Origin: Andrena cerasifolii
Lineage: Eukaryota > Arthropoda > Insecta > Hymenoptera > Andrenidae
Direction: 5' to 3'
Assembly: GCF_050908995.1 (NCBI RefSeq)
Contig: NC_135119.1
Location: forward strand, 6,262,001 to 6,326,000
Length of the DNA stretch: 64,000 bases
Shown: piece by piece, positions 48,072 to 59,600 of the stretch
How positions within the stretch are numbered: the stretch's first letter is position 1
Layout of the letters: each line of letters starts with the position of its first letter
Notes under the pieces: generated by a model
The model's input: the letters and a program-made list of their open reading frames with translations, nothing else
What the model was told of the DNA's origin: nothing
Database searches by the model: none
Position numbers and translations under genes: made by a program

Positions 48072-48705
48072 AGTCCTGTGAAGTTAGACGGAAAGCTGCC
48101 CAATCTACGGAGTACAATCCCAGCAAGCTAAATTTTGGTGTGGGCCTTTATTTGGTTGCTTTAAACAATACGTCAAGAGTCCCCATTGATCCGAGCGCCG
48201 CTAAAAATTTTACAGAGGGTTGAAGAACACAACTGGTTTTCGCGAATATCTCGTTATCTAGCAGTTTTGCGGCAAAATAGTTATTATGCAATTTATAGCT
48301 TAGGAAATTCTCTACAAAAAAGGTGCTATGAGTTTTTTTCGTAAGAGTAATGAGAATAGAAAGAACAAGAGTAAGTTTATTCCTATGGTGTCTCAAAAAT
48401 TGGAAGCTGCCAACATCAATCTGAAACATGCTCAAGACGATGCTGACGTTCTCATTGCTCCTACGAAAAAACTCATACGACCTTTTTTGTAAAGAATTTC
48501 CTAGGCTATAAATTATATAATAACTACTTTTGTCGCAAAACTGCTAGATAGCGAGATATTCGCGAAAAACAGTTGCTTTGTTCAATCTACTGTAAAATTT
48601 TTAGCGGCGGTCGGATCGATGGGGACTTTTGACATAATGTTTAAAACGACCAAAATTTAGATTGGCGGGATTTATTCCGAAGACAGATCCTAATTTCACT
48701 GGACT
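48072..48705. mobile_element. Hairpin element, AGTCCAGTGAAATTAG family, with captured coding fragment
   Basis: Left end AGTCCTGTGAAGTTAG and right end CTAATTTCACTGGACT. The arms match the compound element at 31928-33280 (GGGCCTTTATTTGG, TTTTGACATAATG, CTCTACAAAAAAGG). Length 634 bp. The loop between the arms, about 48350-48460, holds sequence with coding character that is not part of the hairpin and is absent from the corresponding part of the other copy. Confidence 0.75.
48355..48456 (+). pseudogene. Captured coding fragment inside a hairpin MITE
   Basis: A 34-codon open segment includes KSKFIPMVSQKLEAANINLK and AQDDADVLI, with no stop. It resembles a segment (NKxRFI..L...L...GI.V..A..DADVLI) that I recall from uncharacterised, nuclease-like (PIN-like) arthropod proteins of transposon origin. 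No start codon, splice site or full domain is present. Family identity is from memory and uncertain; the coding character and position in the loop are seen directly. Confidence 0.45.
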
Positions 48706-48710
48706 ATTTG

Positions 48711-50286
48711 CCGGGCACGAGGTCCTCGCGCGCCCGCGAGTACGATTAAACTTCGAGAGCGTGTACACGATGCGCGCGTTATTGGTTTTTCTTATGAATG
48801 ACGGGTATATGAAAACATTGGTGCAGGAAGGTTTCATTATCTTCTTGCGAGGTAGACGGTTTCTTAAATGAATTTTTTAATTAAAACAGCAGCCATTCTT
48901 TTCGCGTACCTGTCTCTGGGAAGATGAACGCTGGGATTTGGTAGGAAGCCCTCTGATTGCGATCGCGGCAGATATCACTTCACTTCCCTGCTAATCCTTA
49001 ATTGTTTGCACTTAGTAAACCCCTGTACCCCTCGATCACACGAGCCGTCCGCGGGAATTCTGGGTCACAGGTGTCACGGACACCTCTTCCAGCGCCGGCT
49101 CGCGGAAGCGTGTCGGTTTCGATCCTAGAGACGGCCAATGGTTCCGTACGCATCATCAATCGCATCGGCGCGTAAATCTACATCCAGAAACGTTTGCAGT
49201 GGTCATGCTGCTGGCAGCCGCGCGTCTTAGGTCGTTTTTCCCCCCTGGTCGAAGTGACGAGGCAAGGAGGCCCTCTGCCACGTCCACTCTTTTATCAGAA
49301 CATACAAACCGGTCCATCCGCGAAAGGGTTACTCGCATCCCTGGGCCGTGGACGTCGTCTTCGAAGCTGGAATCGCGGGGCACGGGCAGACACGAAGCGC
49401 CCTGTCGCCGGGCTCCGTCAAGCCCAATCATGTTGATTCAACAAAGTACCCACCTACCAAATTGCTGGAATTTGGTATTCGGCCAGAAAGACGGGGCGTG
49501 GGGGTGAGGGGAGTGGGTGCAGAGAAAGCGAAAGAATGAACGAGAGAAGGAGAAAGGTCGACAGACAGGCAGACAGATCGAGACGGAGAAGCAGAGGGAG
49601 GAAGAGAGGACGCTCTGAAGCGGTCTGATTGCACATCTAGGCCAAACCAGCACCACGACGACGACGTCGCTCCAGCGGAAAGCCGAGCGATGATTGGCCG
49701 CTCTCTTCGCTCCGCAACCCCTGCCCCCTCGCTCTCCGTACACCTTCAATCCCTTCAGCCCTCGTCCGTGCAGCCGAAACCCGATGGCGTTGGAGGCTGG
49801 GGGTGATTGGACGCATCTCGGTGATTGTGGCACCCGCCACCCTCCCCTCCCAACCACCCTTCCTCCCTTCCCTTCCGAAACTACCGCCCGCCACCGCGTC
49901 ACCCCTCCTCCCGGTCCCTCGTTCCCATACCTATATATATATACACCCAAACTCCCCCATCTTCACTCCCCCATACCCCTCCTGCACGGCTGTAAATCGA
50001 GTTTACCCTCTTGCCGTGGCTCAGCCCTTCAATCAAACTGATTGAAACATTCCTTGAATCCAAAAGAAACGAACCACTACCTCCTACCCTTGTCTGCCTC
50101 TCTCGCTCTGTCTCCCTGCTGTCTCTCTTCCTATCCCTTCCGCGCCACCCATCCCTTCCTCCCTTGCCTCTCTCTTTCGCTATCGGCCGTGTGTCTCTGG
50201 ATCAAGCTTTCTCTCTCGCCTTTGCTCTCCATTCACTCAGCCGATCGCTCACTCTCTCCGCCCGTACCGATACACGCTCCACTGTA

Positions 50287-50323
<37 letters not shown>

Positions 50324-50900
50324 GCTCGCTACTATCAAGATGTGCGATTCGACCGACCCCCCACTTTCCACGCGTCCGTCCTTCTTTCCACCGCCGCCCC
50401 CTTGTAGCAACCCCTACCGCAAGCCTGATGTCGATGCTTCTGTCGCGTCACTCCGCTCGGAGTGCTACTTCTCTCAATTCGGATAGCGGCTTGTTTTCCG
50501 ATCGAAATTTCACGGGGGTTGGGGAACAGGAGCGGCGGAGGGGGAATTTCTCGACGAGGGAGGAACACCGCGACGACTCGTGGGCTACGTTGTCGCGGCT
50601 GATTTCGACGGGAACAGAAAGGGGACGGTTTTTATCGAACGCTACGGCAAAGGGTTCCCTCTAACGATACGACGCTCCTCCGAGTTTAGGAATATGGAGT
50701 GCCGCTCGAACGATGCAGCCAGTGAACTTTGCCAATCACCTTTGGCAAACACAGCTAAATCCCTCCGGTCCAAGATTTACCCCCGGTAGTGCGATTTTTA
50801 GGAAGCTTCCAGATCGCGAAAGGCATAATCCCATCGAAGCATTCGCAATTACTCCGACAACCACCCTCGGCGAATTAAAGTATTTCTCGCTGCGTCTACG
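48711..50900. other. Unique DNA with pyrimidine-rich tract; no gene recognised
   Basis: Pyrimidine-rich on the plus strand from about 49850 to 50400, with a CT microsatellite at 50290-50319. The long Ser/Leu/Pro frames here follow from that composition. Confidence 0.45.
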
Positions 50901-50904
50901 TTAA

Positions 50905-51627
50905 GGTCTGCGGTCATGCTCAGTCAGGAGGCCGAAAAATAGGGTGGTCTTTGGAAATTTTTTACCCAAAAGCTATAACACATTTCTCAAAAAAGCTTTT
51001 TTCCTTTCAAGGATTGCATCTAGTACCGTGCATCGTAATTTTTTCATTTAAAAATATTTATCAATAACTAAGTTATTGTCCATTACTCGAAGGTTCTCTA
51101 AAAAAAGGCTCCTGCGGTGATCACTGCTGCTCGAAAGTCGATCATCTGAAATAAAAAATTCAAAAGAATTTACTTATCACATTATATTATCTAGTATTTG
51201 AACGAAGGATTTTTTATCCGATGCTTAGTTTTCTTTTAATTGGCGAAAATCAGGCATGATTTATGATAAAAATCGAAACTTTTACTTTAAACATCAGCCA
51301 TTTTTTCCCAACTTAATATTTCGAAAAATCCTTCGTTCAAATACTAGATAATATAATATAAGTAAATTCTTTCGAATATTTTATTTCAGATGGTCGACTT
51401 TCGAGCAGCAGTGGTCACCGCAGAAGCTTTATTTTTTAGAGAACCTTCGAGTGATGGACCATAACTTAGTTATTACTAAATATTTTTAACTAAAAAAATT
51501 ACGATGCACGGTACTAGATGCAATGCTTAAAAGCCAAAAAGATTTTTTGATAAATGTGTTATAGCTTCTGAGTAAAAAATTCCCAAAGACCACCCTTTTT
51601 TTCGGCCTGCTGACTGAGCAGGACCCC
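50905..51627. mobile_element. TTAA-flanked hairpin MITE with about 300-bp arms, 723 bp
   Basis: Left GGTCTGCGGTCATGCTCAGT and right complement GGGGTCCTGCTCAGTCAGC, flanked by TTAA (50901-50904 and 51628-51631). The arms pair over most of the element: GGGTGGTCTTTGG, AGCTATAACACATTT, CTAGTACCGTGCATCGTAA and GATAATATAAT blocks all recur inverted. It lies downstream of the LIM exon, probably in an LMO4-like intron. Confidence 0.85.
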
Positions 51628-51631
51628 TTAA

Positions 51632-53661
51632 CAGAAAAGCTACCCTCTCTGCTTCTATAGCGGCAGTCGGAATCCCTCGATTCCGAGGCTTCTGCCATCG
51701 CCTTTCATCACCGCGTACACCGTCGAAACCCTAAAACAACTCCGCGGTAAAACAGAAACGCCGCAAATGCGAATGCACTTCCCACCCCCGAAAACGTAGC
51801 GCGCCATCGCTGAAATCAAAACGCGTTCCGCCCAAATCCCCACAGGGTACCACAGCCTTTCTCTCGGTGCCGGTGCAGCGGGTACAGGGCGAAGGTAGGT
51901 ATGTACGTACGTCGTTGCAATTAACGAGACGTTTTTCTCGCGCTGCCTCCCTCCCAGGATCGATCTCCGCCGCGACGTCCGACTTCCCGGGATACGAAGG
52001 AGCCGGGCCAGTGGACATCTGGACGGGCGATCCTGCCTCCAATCCTGGCATGCGGGACGGAGACGCCTCGTAATCAAATATTGATACTACGCTAGACTAA
52101 ATCGTTCGACTGTGCTAACAGATTAAGGCGTACGTGTGCTGCGAACGAGTCCGCCGATCCAACCGATGTGGAACACGCTGACGACCAAGAATACAAATGT
52201 TCCATGGAAATCTTATAACCCCCACGGTTCCCAGAACATCGAGATTATACGCAGGTACAGCTACTCGCCGTGATATTTTTCGCGGAAATATTGCGGCGGG
52301 GGTGGCCGTAGGCATAAATTTAGTTTATGCTCGGGTCTAACACAGTTATTGGAGTATTAGCGTATATAGTGAAGTATTTGGAATATTGCAACCCGGGGAT
52401 CACCGAAGCGTTCGAAGTATTCGAGTATCGATGCGGCGGGGTAGCCGTGCGTTTCGAGTATTGGGGCGTCGACGCATCGGAACAATACGTAGGTATATTA
52501 AACTATCCAAGGAGGTCTTTGTGTCTGTTTTCCCGATAATATCTCAAATTTCTCGCGTCCATCGGGGGAACTCCTGACAACGGATTGTATTAACGGGACG
52601 AATCGCACGGAGCATAAAATTTCAGAACGGCGGCTCCGGCGTCCGGCTGGACCGGAACTGCCGCGAATACTTTGCCTCATTGTCGGCCGTTTAATTAATT
52701 CATTCCGTCGCCAGAAATCCGACGAATTCGCCCCCGTTGCCACTGATGTTTCGCTTCCGCGCGCGTTTATCGGCCTCCCGCGTTCACGGAACTCCAGCGC
52801 GCTCGATGGGATCGATCTAGCGCATTACTCTTTCACGCGCGAAAATCGCCAATTTTCGAGCGTTACGTTTCGCCGTGATTCTTTAATCCACTTCCGCCAT
52901 TATATCCCTCGCGCGCGCCCTCGAAAAGTGCAAGGCTACTCGGAGGAAATCGATCTGTCCCCGCCGCCCAGCGGCGTCTCGTAATTAACCGTAAGCTAAT
53001 CGAATTATACGGGGGTGAGTCATTATCGAAAATAAATGCCCGAAAGTCGAGCTCTCGTCTCGCGGTCGCTGCCGGAGGCTCGTATATTTCCGCGCTTTTA
53101 ATCAGAGATGAAAAGAGCCGTCTCGTTTCGAGGCGAGTTAACAGGTCGACGGAGAAAAAAGAATATGGACCGAGCCATTAGATTCCGTACACACGCGGCC
53201 CGGCCAGATTGTGCTGATCTATTTTAAGGGGCGCTAACTAAGTTCTGCGTCTGTTTCTCATTAAATTGCGCATTGACCTCGAATCCCCTAAATTTGGAAC
53301 GGTCCCCGCCGATTATGCGTACATCCCATCGGGGACGCGGTGGATTTCAAAGTTTTCTGAGCCCCTCTCCTGTCAACATGGCTGAGTAACGAGCTTCCCA
53401 AAAAACTATGTCGTTCGTGGAACATGATAGCCGAAGGAGAAAGGATTGCTTTACGTTCAAAGCTTCGAGAACTCTAAGGTTTCCTTATTTACAATCGTCC
53501 TATCTCTGGAACTTTAAGACGATCTGATATGACACTGATATCGCGCAATCTGCTTCCAACACGCGTAGTACCCACTACAGGTACCAAAGACTTATTGTCC
53601 CTTTTGCTTCCCTGCTATTTTTTTTTTTTTTTTTGGACAGAACGGTGATGATCTCACTTAC
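51632..53661. other. Sequence downstream of the LIM exon, probably intron; no gene seen
   Basis: Follows the GTAAGTGAG donor in transcription order and is therefore presumed intronic. I looked on the minus strand for the second LIM domain (paired Cys codons around HLKCF) and did not see it. A poly-T run at 53619-53634 and CpG-rich unique DNA are the only notable features. Confidence 0.5.
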
Positions 53662-53870
53662 TTTTTGTAGTCGCTTTTGCAGAGGATCATGCCGCCCCTG
53701 GTGTAGCACGAGTGGCCGATTTCCGCCAGCGCTGCACCGCAGTACGAGCATTTCAGGCAACCGTTGTGCCAATACCGATCCATCGCCAGTAACAGCCATC
53801 TTTCCACTATTTGGCCGCCGCAACCGGCGCACTGCTGGATTCCCGCTGGCCCGTTTGGACCACCTTCTTG
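53662..53870 (-). CDS. LMO4-like LIM-only protein, common internal exon with LIM domain 1
   Basis: This internal exon encodes the first LIM domain of a LIM-only transcriptional adaptor. Visible ligands are C-x2-C (CAGC), H-x2-C (HNGC), C-x2-C (CLKC), C-x2-C (CSYC) and a final C-x2-D (CKSD), the LIM double zinc-finger pattern. CAGCGG, AMDRYWH, CLKC, SCYT and GMILC resemble animal LMO4 more than LMO1/2/3 or insect Beadex. LMO proteins do not bind DNA; in the nucleus they bridge LDB1/Chip and transcription factors. The minus-strand acceptor is a pyrimidine-rich tract ending TTGCAG at 53871, and the exon opens in phase 0 with QEGGPNG. The donor GTAAGTGAG starts at 53661, leaving phase 2 after two bases of a Lys codon. 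The second LIM domain should follow in the next exon, which I did not find. Orthology to Drosophila CG5708 is recalled from family knowledge and not tested. Confidence 0.9.
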
Positions 53871-56800
53871 CTGCAACAGAAAGCAAACATCGTTCTTTTA
53901 ATAGGCCCTCGGAATTAACCTCCTCTCGTAACCGCAATGAATACCCCTCCCCGGCTTATTAGCTGCCTAGCCTCATAATTCTGTCCCCCGATAAACACAC
54001 GAACAATAACTGCTTTACGTAATCGAGCGTACACAAAGCTGCTCGGCGAGTGGAGCCTCCCGGAATGAGGCTTCCAACCATTCGACTTCATAAGTCAATG
54101 ATACAAAGCGCGGACCAAGTAGAAATAAGCTTGCCAACAGTTCATTAATTCTTATAAATACAGACACACCTATAGCCGCCTTTCTGACTGCACAAAGTGT
54201 TCCCAAACGAAAGGACGCTGGCTCGAGATCGTTAAAAGCTTATGCGTGCAGCATTTCCGGAATTCTGTGCTGCCTGCACAGTTTTGTAATTAGAATAACG
54301 TTAATCGACAACTGTAGCATCGACAAGTAGCAGAAATCTGCCCCACTGGAATCTTCAACTTATTTCTAAATTCCTACCCTCCCTCGGGGCCCACGAGACA
54401 ATTGCCCATCGATTCTTTTAATCGAAACGAAGCTAACCTCGACCTGGCAAGTTCGAATAAATACAGGGGACGGTATTTCATCGTCGCAACCGGAAAGGGG
54501 ACAAGCTCCGCGGAAATAGAACAGGGGTAGGCAAGCAGGATTTCGTAGCGCGAGCCCATTAGTCGATTACGCAACGAAAATATTGCAAATAATGGCTCGT
54601 TGCAGCGGTGGAAAGTCTATCAACAGGGGGCCGGGATGTTCCTGTAATTAATACAGAATCGAAAGTCATTAACTGGCGATAAATCATCGCGCACCGTCAA
54701 CCGAGCAATCTTGCCGAACACTTAGTCGCGATTATGTAAACGACGGTAAGCGTGAATAATCGTAGCCGACGTCGCTGATTATTAAAATATACGACTCGCC
54801 GATAAACGCCGCTCGAATCGTCCTTAAGTCTCGCAAAGAGCGCGCGGCAAATTTTTGTACGCAGCCGCGATCAGGCTGCCAGCAAGAAGTCCTTAATAAA
54901 TAATCAGGCCGCGAACTAAATATTGACTTTATAGCTGGAATTAACAAACCGCTTCCTTCTTCCCTCCGCGACTTCTACGCGCTCCGATAAACAGGTAGGC
55001 CTTTTTGCCAGCCATAAACGGGCTATTTTGTAGCGAGCCCGCGGTTATTACAGGCGCGAGGACTGCTGGCCGAACGCGCGCGGTAAGAAGTGTTTCGAAA
55101 AAGAGACAGAAGCGGGCGACTGGTTTTGCTGTGGACCGTAACAAGTTGTTGTTGATTTATTCCGACAATCTCTATGATAATAACGAGTCGGGGAAAAAAT
55201 GGCAGGAAAAAGAGGGGCTAGGTGTTGCGTCGTGAATTCAAATCCGAAGGACAGTGGGGTCCCCAAGTTCGACTGAGCTGTAGCTTTAGCTAGCACTTTG
55301 GGAATGCGTTATACCTCGAAACGTAGCTGACGAGAGCTGACTTCTGGGAATAAATCCAGTCATAGGTGTTCGAGGGGTAGGTACTAGAGACCATGCTATG
55401 GTACGTGTAGTAAAAAGACACGTGTACACGGGTACACGTGTATTACATATATCCGTACCTCGATCCGTGTAGCTGTTAGTACACGGGTACCCGCGCACTA
55501 TTTCACGTGTATTTAAATACACGTGTATCAACGTATTTGTGTATATTGATCAGAATTGGGCATTAACTACGGGAGAATGGGCAATGGCGGTCACTTAAGC
55601 AATAAGTGTAATAAAACCGAGTGATGTTCTTCAATTTTAAGGATTGTCGTTGCGTCTAAAAAGAAGCTCGCTTATTACCAGTAATGCCTTAATTTTTTCT
55701 ATCAAAATAGGTAATCGATTAAATAAATCTTGTTAATTTTATAATTGTGTTATTAGTTACAATCTGAAAATTTGCAAAACCATACTTTCCGCATATTATT
55801 CTAGTAAATATATTTAAATACATTAATTCTTTTATGAATTTCGCAATCCCCCAGAGTTCTGGGATATCAATAGATATTAAAAATCAGACGAATCAAAATA
55901 CGGATACGTTAATATACGTGTATTTATAAATACACGAGTATCTAAATTCACGTGTATTTAAATACACGTGAAATAGTGCACGGGTACCCGTGTACTAAAG
56001 ATACACGGATTGAGGTACAGATACGTTTAATACACGTGTACACGTGTATTTAAATACACGTGAAATAGGGATCTCTAGTAGGTACCGTGCAAGAGACATC
56101 TGCCCTGGGTGGCAGTTTGGAGCAGTCGAGATCGCGTGGGCAAACATAAAGCCACGTTCACGCGCGAGCAACGCGACACTTGGCTGCGCGTTGTTTTTCA
56201 AAAGCAACCCTTCTGGCACGCGCGGGAACATGGCGCGACACACACTTCCTCCCCCCTTTAACGACATTCTACTTTCGCCGAGGAATAAATTGCCAAGAGA
56301 CACCCCGCTCCAGCACCGATTCAGAAAACCAGAAGCGACGATCCCAGTTTGGGAGGCCAAGCTGCGAAGGTCGATGAAGATTAACGATGGCGATCCATCC
56401 GCGTTAATTAATCGCGTGATATTACGTAGTAACTCACGACATTGGTCAATAGGAGATCGCGGAGGGTTCAAGGTGGCCGGTTTCGTTCGGATCTATAAGA
56501 AGAGCGTGTTCCCAGTAATTTGCCGGGGAAACAGCGTCGCGTTGCAAAATCGATTCTCGCTCCGCGGGAAAATCGTTTCCCTCCGCCGCCGCTGCGTGCT
56601 CGCCCGCTTTTTGCCAGTCTTAACGACACTTCTTTCGCAATTACTTCGCAATTACCGCGGAGTTACTATAATCAAATGAAACTCGCGTAATTATGCGCCA
56701 GTAGGAGTTGTTGTGCAGTGTCGTTGTTAGTGGAACGCTGCGCGTTGATCGCTCGGTTGTTCGTGACGTTTCGAGAGAGGAATCGAGTCGAAGAATTGAA

Positions 56801-58288
56801 GAGGGACAACAACAAAAAAAAAAAACAGGGAAGAGGCGCGCGATGTAACGAGTCCCTGGAGGTGAGGAATTTTTTTTTCCCCAACAACAGATGACGAATT
56901 AGAACGGTGTCTAGTAATTTATTCGTGGCTAACGAATGCTTTGCCGTTACGCAAGCTTTTATTTAAATAATCGCCCGAACAATATCCTCGTCATCTATTA
57001 TTCGCGCGAATAATGATAAATCAGAGTGACGACTGAAAACCGGGGGGACAATAATTCATTTGTGACCTCGAGGTAAATTCTCGTCAGGATTACAATTTTA
57101 TCTGATTGAACGGTGCTTTGGACAACTCTTTATCTAAATGGCCGTCGTAGTAATATTTTCTTCGAACAGCGCGTTAAGCAGGTTGTTCGATCCTGAAAAT
57201 CTGCGCCACCTGTATTCAAATAAAGAACCACTCTGCCTCCACGAAACCTTCAGAAAAAGCACTCAAAGCGAATATTTGATTCGCCTTTCAGTGAAAATAG
57301 AAGTAAGATTTTATTTAAAGCGGTTTACGTACTCGAAATAAGCTTCATTTGACCTACATGGTTCCCCAGCGCGGAGACAGATTTCCCATTTACTCTCACT
57401 CCGTGCACACTCGCTTGCTTAACTTTATACCGTGTATAATTATATTCGCCGTCACCAAGAAGCTTCTATTCGTTACCCTGATTTCAGAACGTCGCAGATG
57501 AGAAGGTAAATTTAAATGGAATTATCGAAATACGATGGAGATAAGGGTCCATTTAAAAATATCCAGGCCTGCGCGCCTTTGCCGCCAACTCGTCCGCCAA
57601 GCAAGCAATCAGCGCTGTTCAAACAAACATACACCGAAACCACGGTGTTTGTTGCGCAATCGCTCGCTCGTTGGGAAGATTTAATTAGTTCCCTCCACGG
57701 CTTCCCTAATGACAATTGTTCCTACGAGGAGGAAGAAGGGGGGGAAAAAAGAGCCCGCGTATTGTCTTCCGTCGAGTAAGAACCGAGCGATGAATATGTA
57801 TCATTTGAGAGGGGCGACGGTGCACAATGTGGCCAACATGGACTTCGGATCGGCCCTGATACCATTAATGCAACGTTGTAATCGGAAACACAGTGGAGAG
57901 TATCGGGACAAATCAAGCCGATCGAAGCTACCCGACTCGTTTAAGCAATTTGCTCGGGCTGAAGTCGAATCCAATGCAGAAACGGATGGCGAAATTCCAA
58001 CGCGGATCCCCGGGATTCGTAGTTCGAAACTTTAAAAGGGAGCAAATATCGAACGGTTTTAAGCAAACCTGTTTCATAAAGGTGCGTTCAACGCTGAGTC
58101 GAATGCTGAAGGTTGAGAGACCTGAAGACGCGACAGGAGCCAACTGAAGTAAGCTTCGACCAACTTGGCTTTGAAATGTTCAAGGATATACTTGAGATGT
58201 TCAGTGGTACAACCAACTCACCGGCGTAAGTCGAGGCTAAGTCACGAGGCAACTGTAATTTAGAAGAAGAATAGTTCAGGATGCTTAC
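53871..58288 (-). other. Intron between the proximal first exon and LIM exon of the LMO4-like gene
   Basis: GT-AG bounded intron. It contains the hAT-type MITE at 55385-56077 with palindromic CACGTG clusters; otherwise the sequence is unique and moderately GC-rich, with no coding segment that I recognise. Frames near 55995-56680 and 57500-58150 look like composition artefacts. Confidence 0.6.
55385..56077. mobile_element. hAT-type MITE with clustered CACGTG palindromes
   Basis: Ends TAGAGACC and GGATCTCTA, flanked by a perfect 8-bp duplication GTAGGTAC (55377-55384 and 56078-56085). Length 693 bp. Both terminal regions are packed with palindromes: a 22-bp one made of CACGTGTATTT and its mirror occurs three times, besides ACGGGTACCCG-type ones. 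CACGTG occurs nine times in total. The middle is AT-rich without coding. It sits in an intron of the LMO4-like gene. Confidence 0.85.
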
Positions 58289-58366
58289 AATTTTGTCACC
58301 AGGGAAACACTTCATCTGGTTCATCCGCGACGCGATGGCGTTGTAGTGATGCGCGTGAACCTCCAT
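58289..58366 (-). CDS. LMO4-like gene, proximal alternative first coding exon
   Basis: A short 26-codon exon opens MEVHAHHYNAIASRMNQ and ends PGDKI at a GTAAGC donor starting at 58288. Like the distal exon it ends in phase 0, so it can join the LIM exon (acceptor at 53871) without a frame change. The peptide looks coding: varied composition, no low complexity, and a good donor at the codon boundary. It lies about 3 kb downstream of the distal exon in transcription order and just downstream of a GC- and CpG-rich stretch at 58430-59600, as expected for a separate promoter. The frame stays open upstream of the ATG, so a longer coding exon or a cassette exon is possible. Splicing distal to proximal to LIM would also keep frame, because both boundaries are phase 0. 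This is inferred from sequence only; transcripts would decide it. Confidence 0.65.
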
Positions 58367-58429
58367 GACCACGAGCGAAAGAGGCTTCTTGAACCGTGTC
58401 GTCCTAAAAGCCTGGCAGACGAGCACCGT

Positions 58430-59600
58430 GTCCTTACTCCCAGACTCGCTCGGCCAATGATATCATTCGTCCTCGAGCGAAGAAAGAAAAAAGAAATCCG
58501 ACGGGCACCACTCTCTTCTCCCACTCGCGGAAGAAACCACCTTGCACCGGGATCACAGTCGCGCGATCGCGCCACGATCTTCAGCAAACCATCCAGTGGA
58601 CTTGTACGCCTACGAATCCTTCACTTCACTGAACCGTGAACACCTCCGAACGGGGACCGAGCGCTGCGCGACGCGACAGAGTCGCCTCGCCGACGGCAAC
58701 CGAGCGGTTTGTTTCTACGGGTTCGCGGTGGCCCGAGCGGAACATCCCGCGTCGAACCGAGTGGCGTGCGAACGGTCCCCGAATAGTCGCGAGCGTGTGT
58801 TCCGGCCCCGAATAGTCGCGACGGACGCGATCGGCACGGCGAGCTGCAAGCTAGCGCTCGAGGAGAGACAGAGCGGTTCGAGTGGAGGGAACGAGAGGGA
58901 AGGACGCGAGAGCACGCGCCGCGAAACAAGGAAAAAGGCGAACCGGTCCCGACCGAAGTCAGCAGTGAACTGACTGGTCCGTGGCTGCTTTGGGGTCTCT
59001 GAATGCCTCGCGAGGCCCTGGGTTCAGGTACCCCGGCGAGCCAGGAGACGCGGTCCTGGTGGGGGGAATAATAAGGTGAGCCTAGAAAGGACCTAACTAA
59101 CGTTGAAAGGGGACGGGACCCATCCATAGCTCCGGCCGGGCCGGACGAGGACGGTGAAACGTGAGAGGGGAAGGGAGAGGGAGGGAGAGCGAGACAGCCG
59201 GCAGTATTATGGAGTGAAACACGGCGAAGGGGGCCGGTCTCCGAGGGGAAGGAGGGCAACGGGGGACCCACGGTACCTTCGCGGTCCCCTCCGCCCCTAT
59301 TCAATTATATTTCTCTCCACGGTAAATGCCTATATTGTTGCGTTTGTCAATGGCGAGCTAAGTGAGGGTCACGTAGACGGGTAATGCCTTCTGAATTTTA
59401 GCCTGCGACCCTTACACCGCGACGTCCCTCTCGCACTCCAAGCGATCGTCCTCCACTCACGAGTTCCTCTCTCTCTCTCTCTCTCTTTCTCTGTTATACC
59501 GAAGGGGCCCCACCTGTACGTTACGCCGATTTCGTCGGGTGGAAAGTCGTTTCGGACGGTGATTTGTTGACAGGATCATCAGAGGAAGCCGAGGAAGAGA
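58430..59600 (-). promoter_or_regulatory. GC/CpG-rich candidate promoter and 5' UTR of the proximal LMO4-like isoform
   Basis: This stretch is rich in CpG (gcgcgacgcgac, tcgcgacgg, gagcgcgc) and lies directly upstream of the 58366 ATG in minus orientation. It carries no transposon relic or convincing long frame and includes a short CT microsatellite at 59467-59486. No clear TATA or initiator was identified. The promoter role is inferred from position and composition only. Confidence 0.35.

Noticed and set aside
50011..50664. 217-codon plus-strand frame rich in Ser and Leu
   Set aside because: Encoded by CT-rich simple sequence, including a CT microsatellite.
58621..59304. 227-codon minus-strand frame upstream of the proximal LMO4-like exon
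   Set aside because: Ser/Pro/Arg/Gly composition from CpG-rich DNA; better explained as promoter or 5' UTR.
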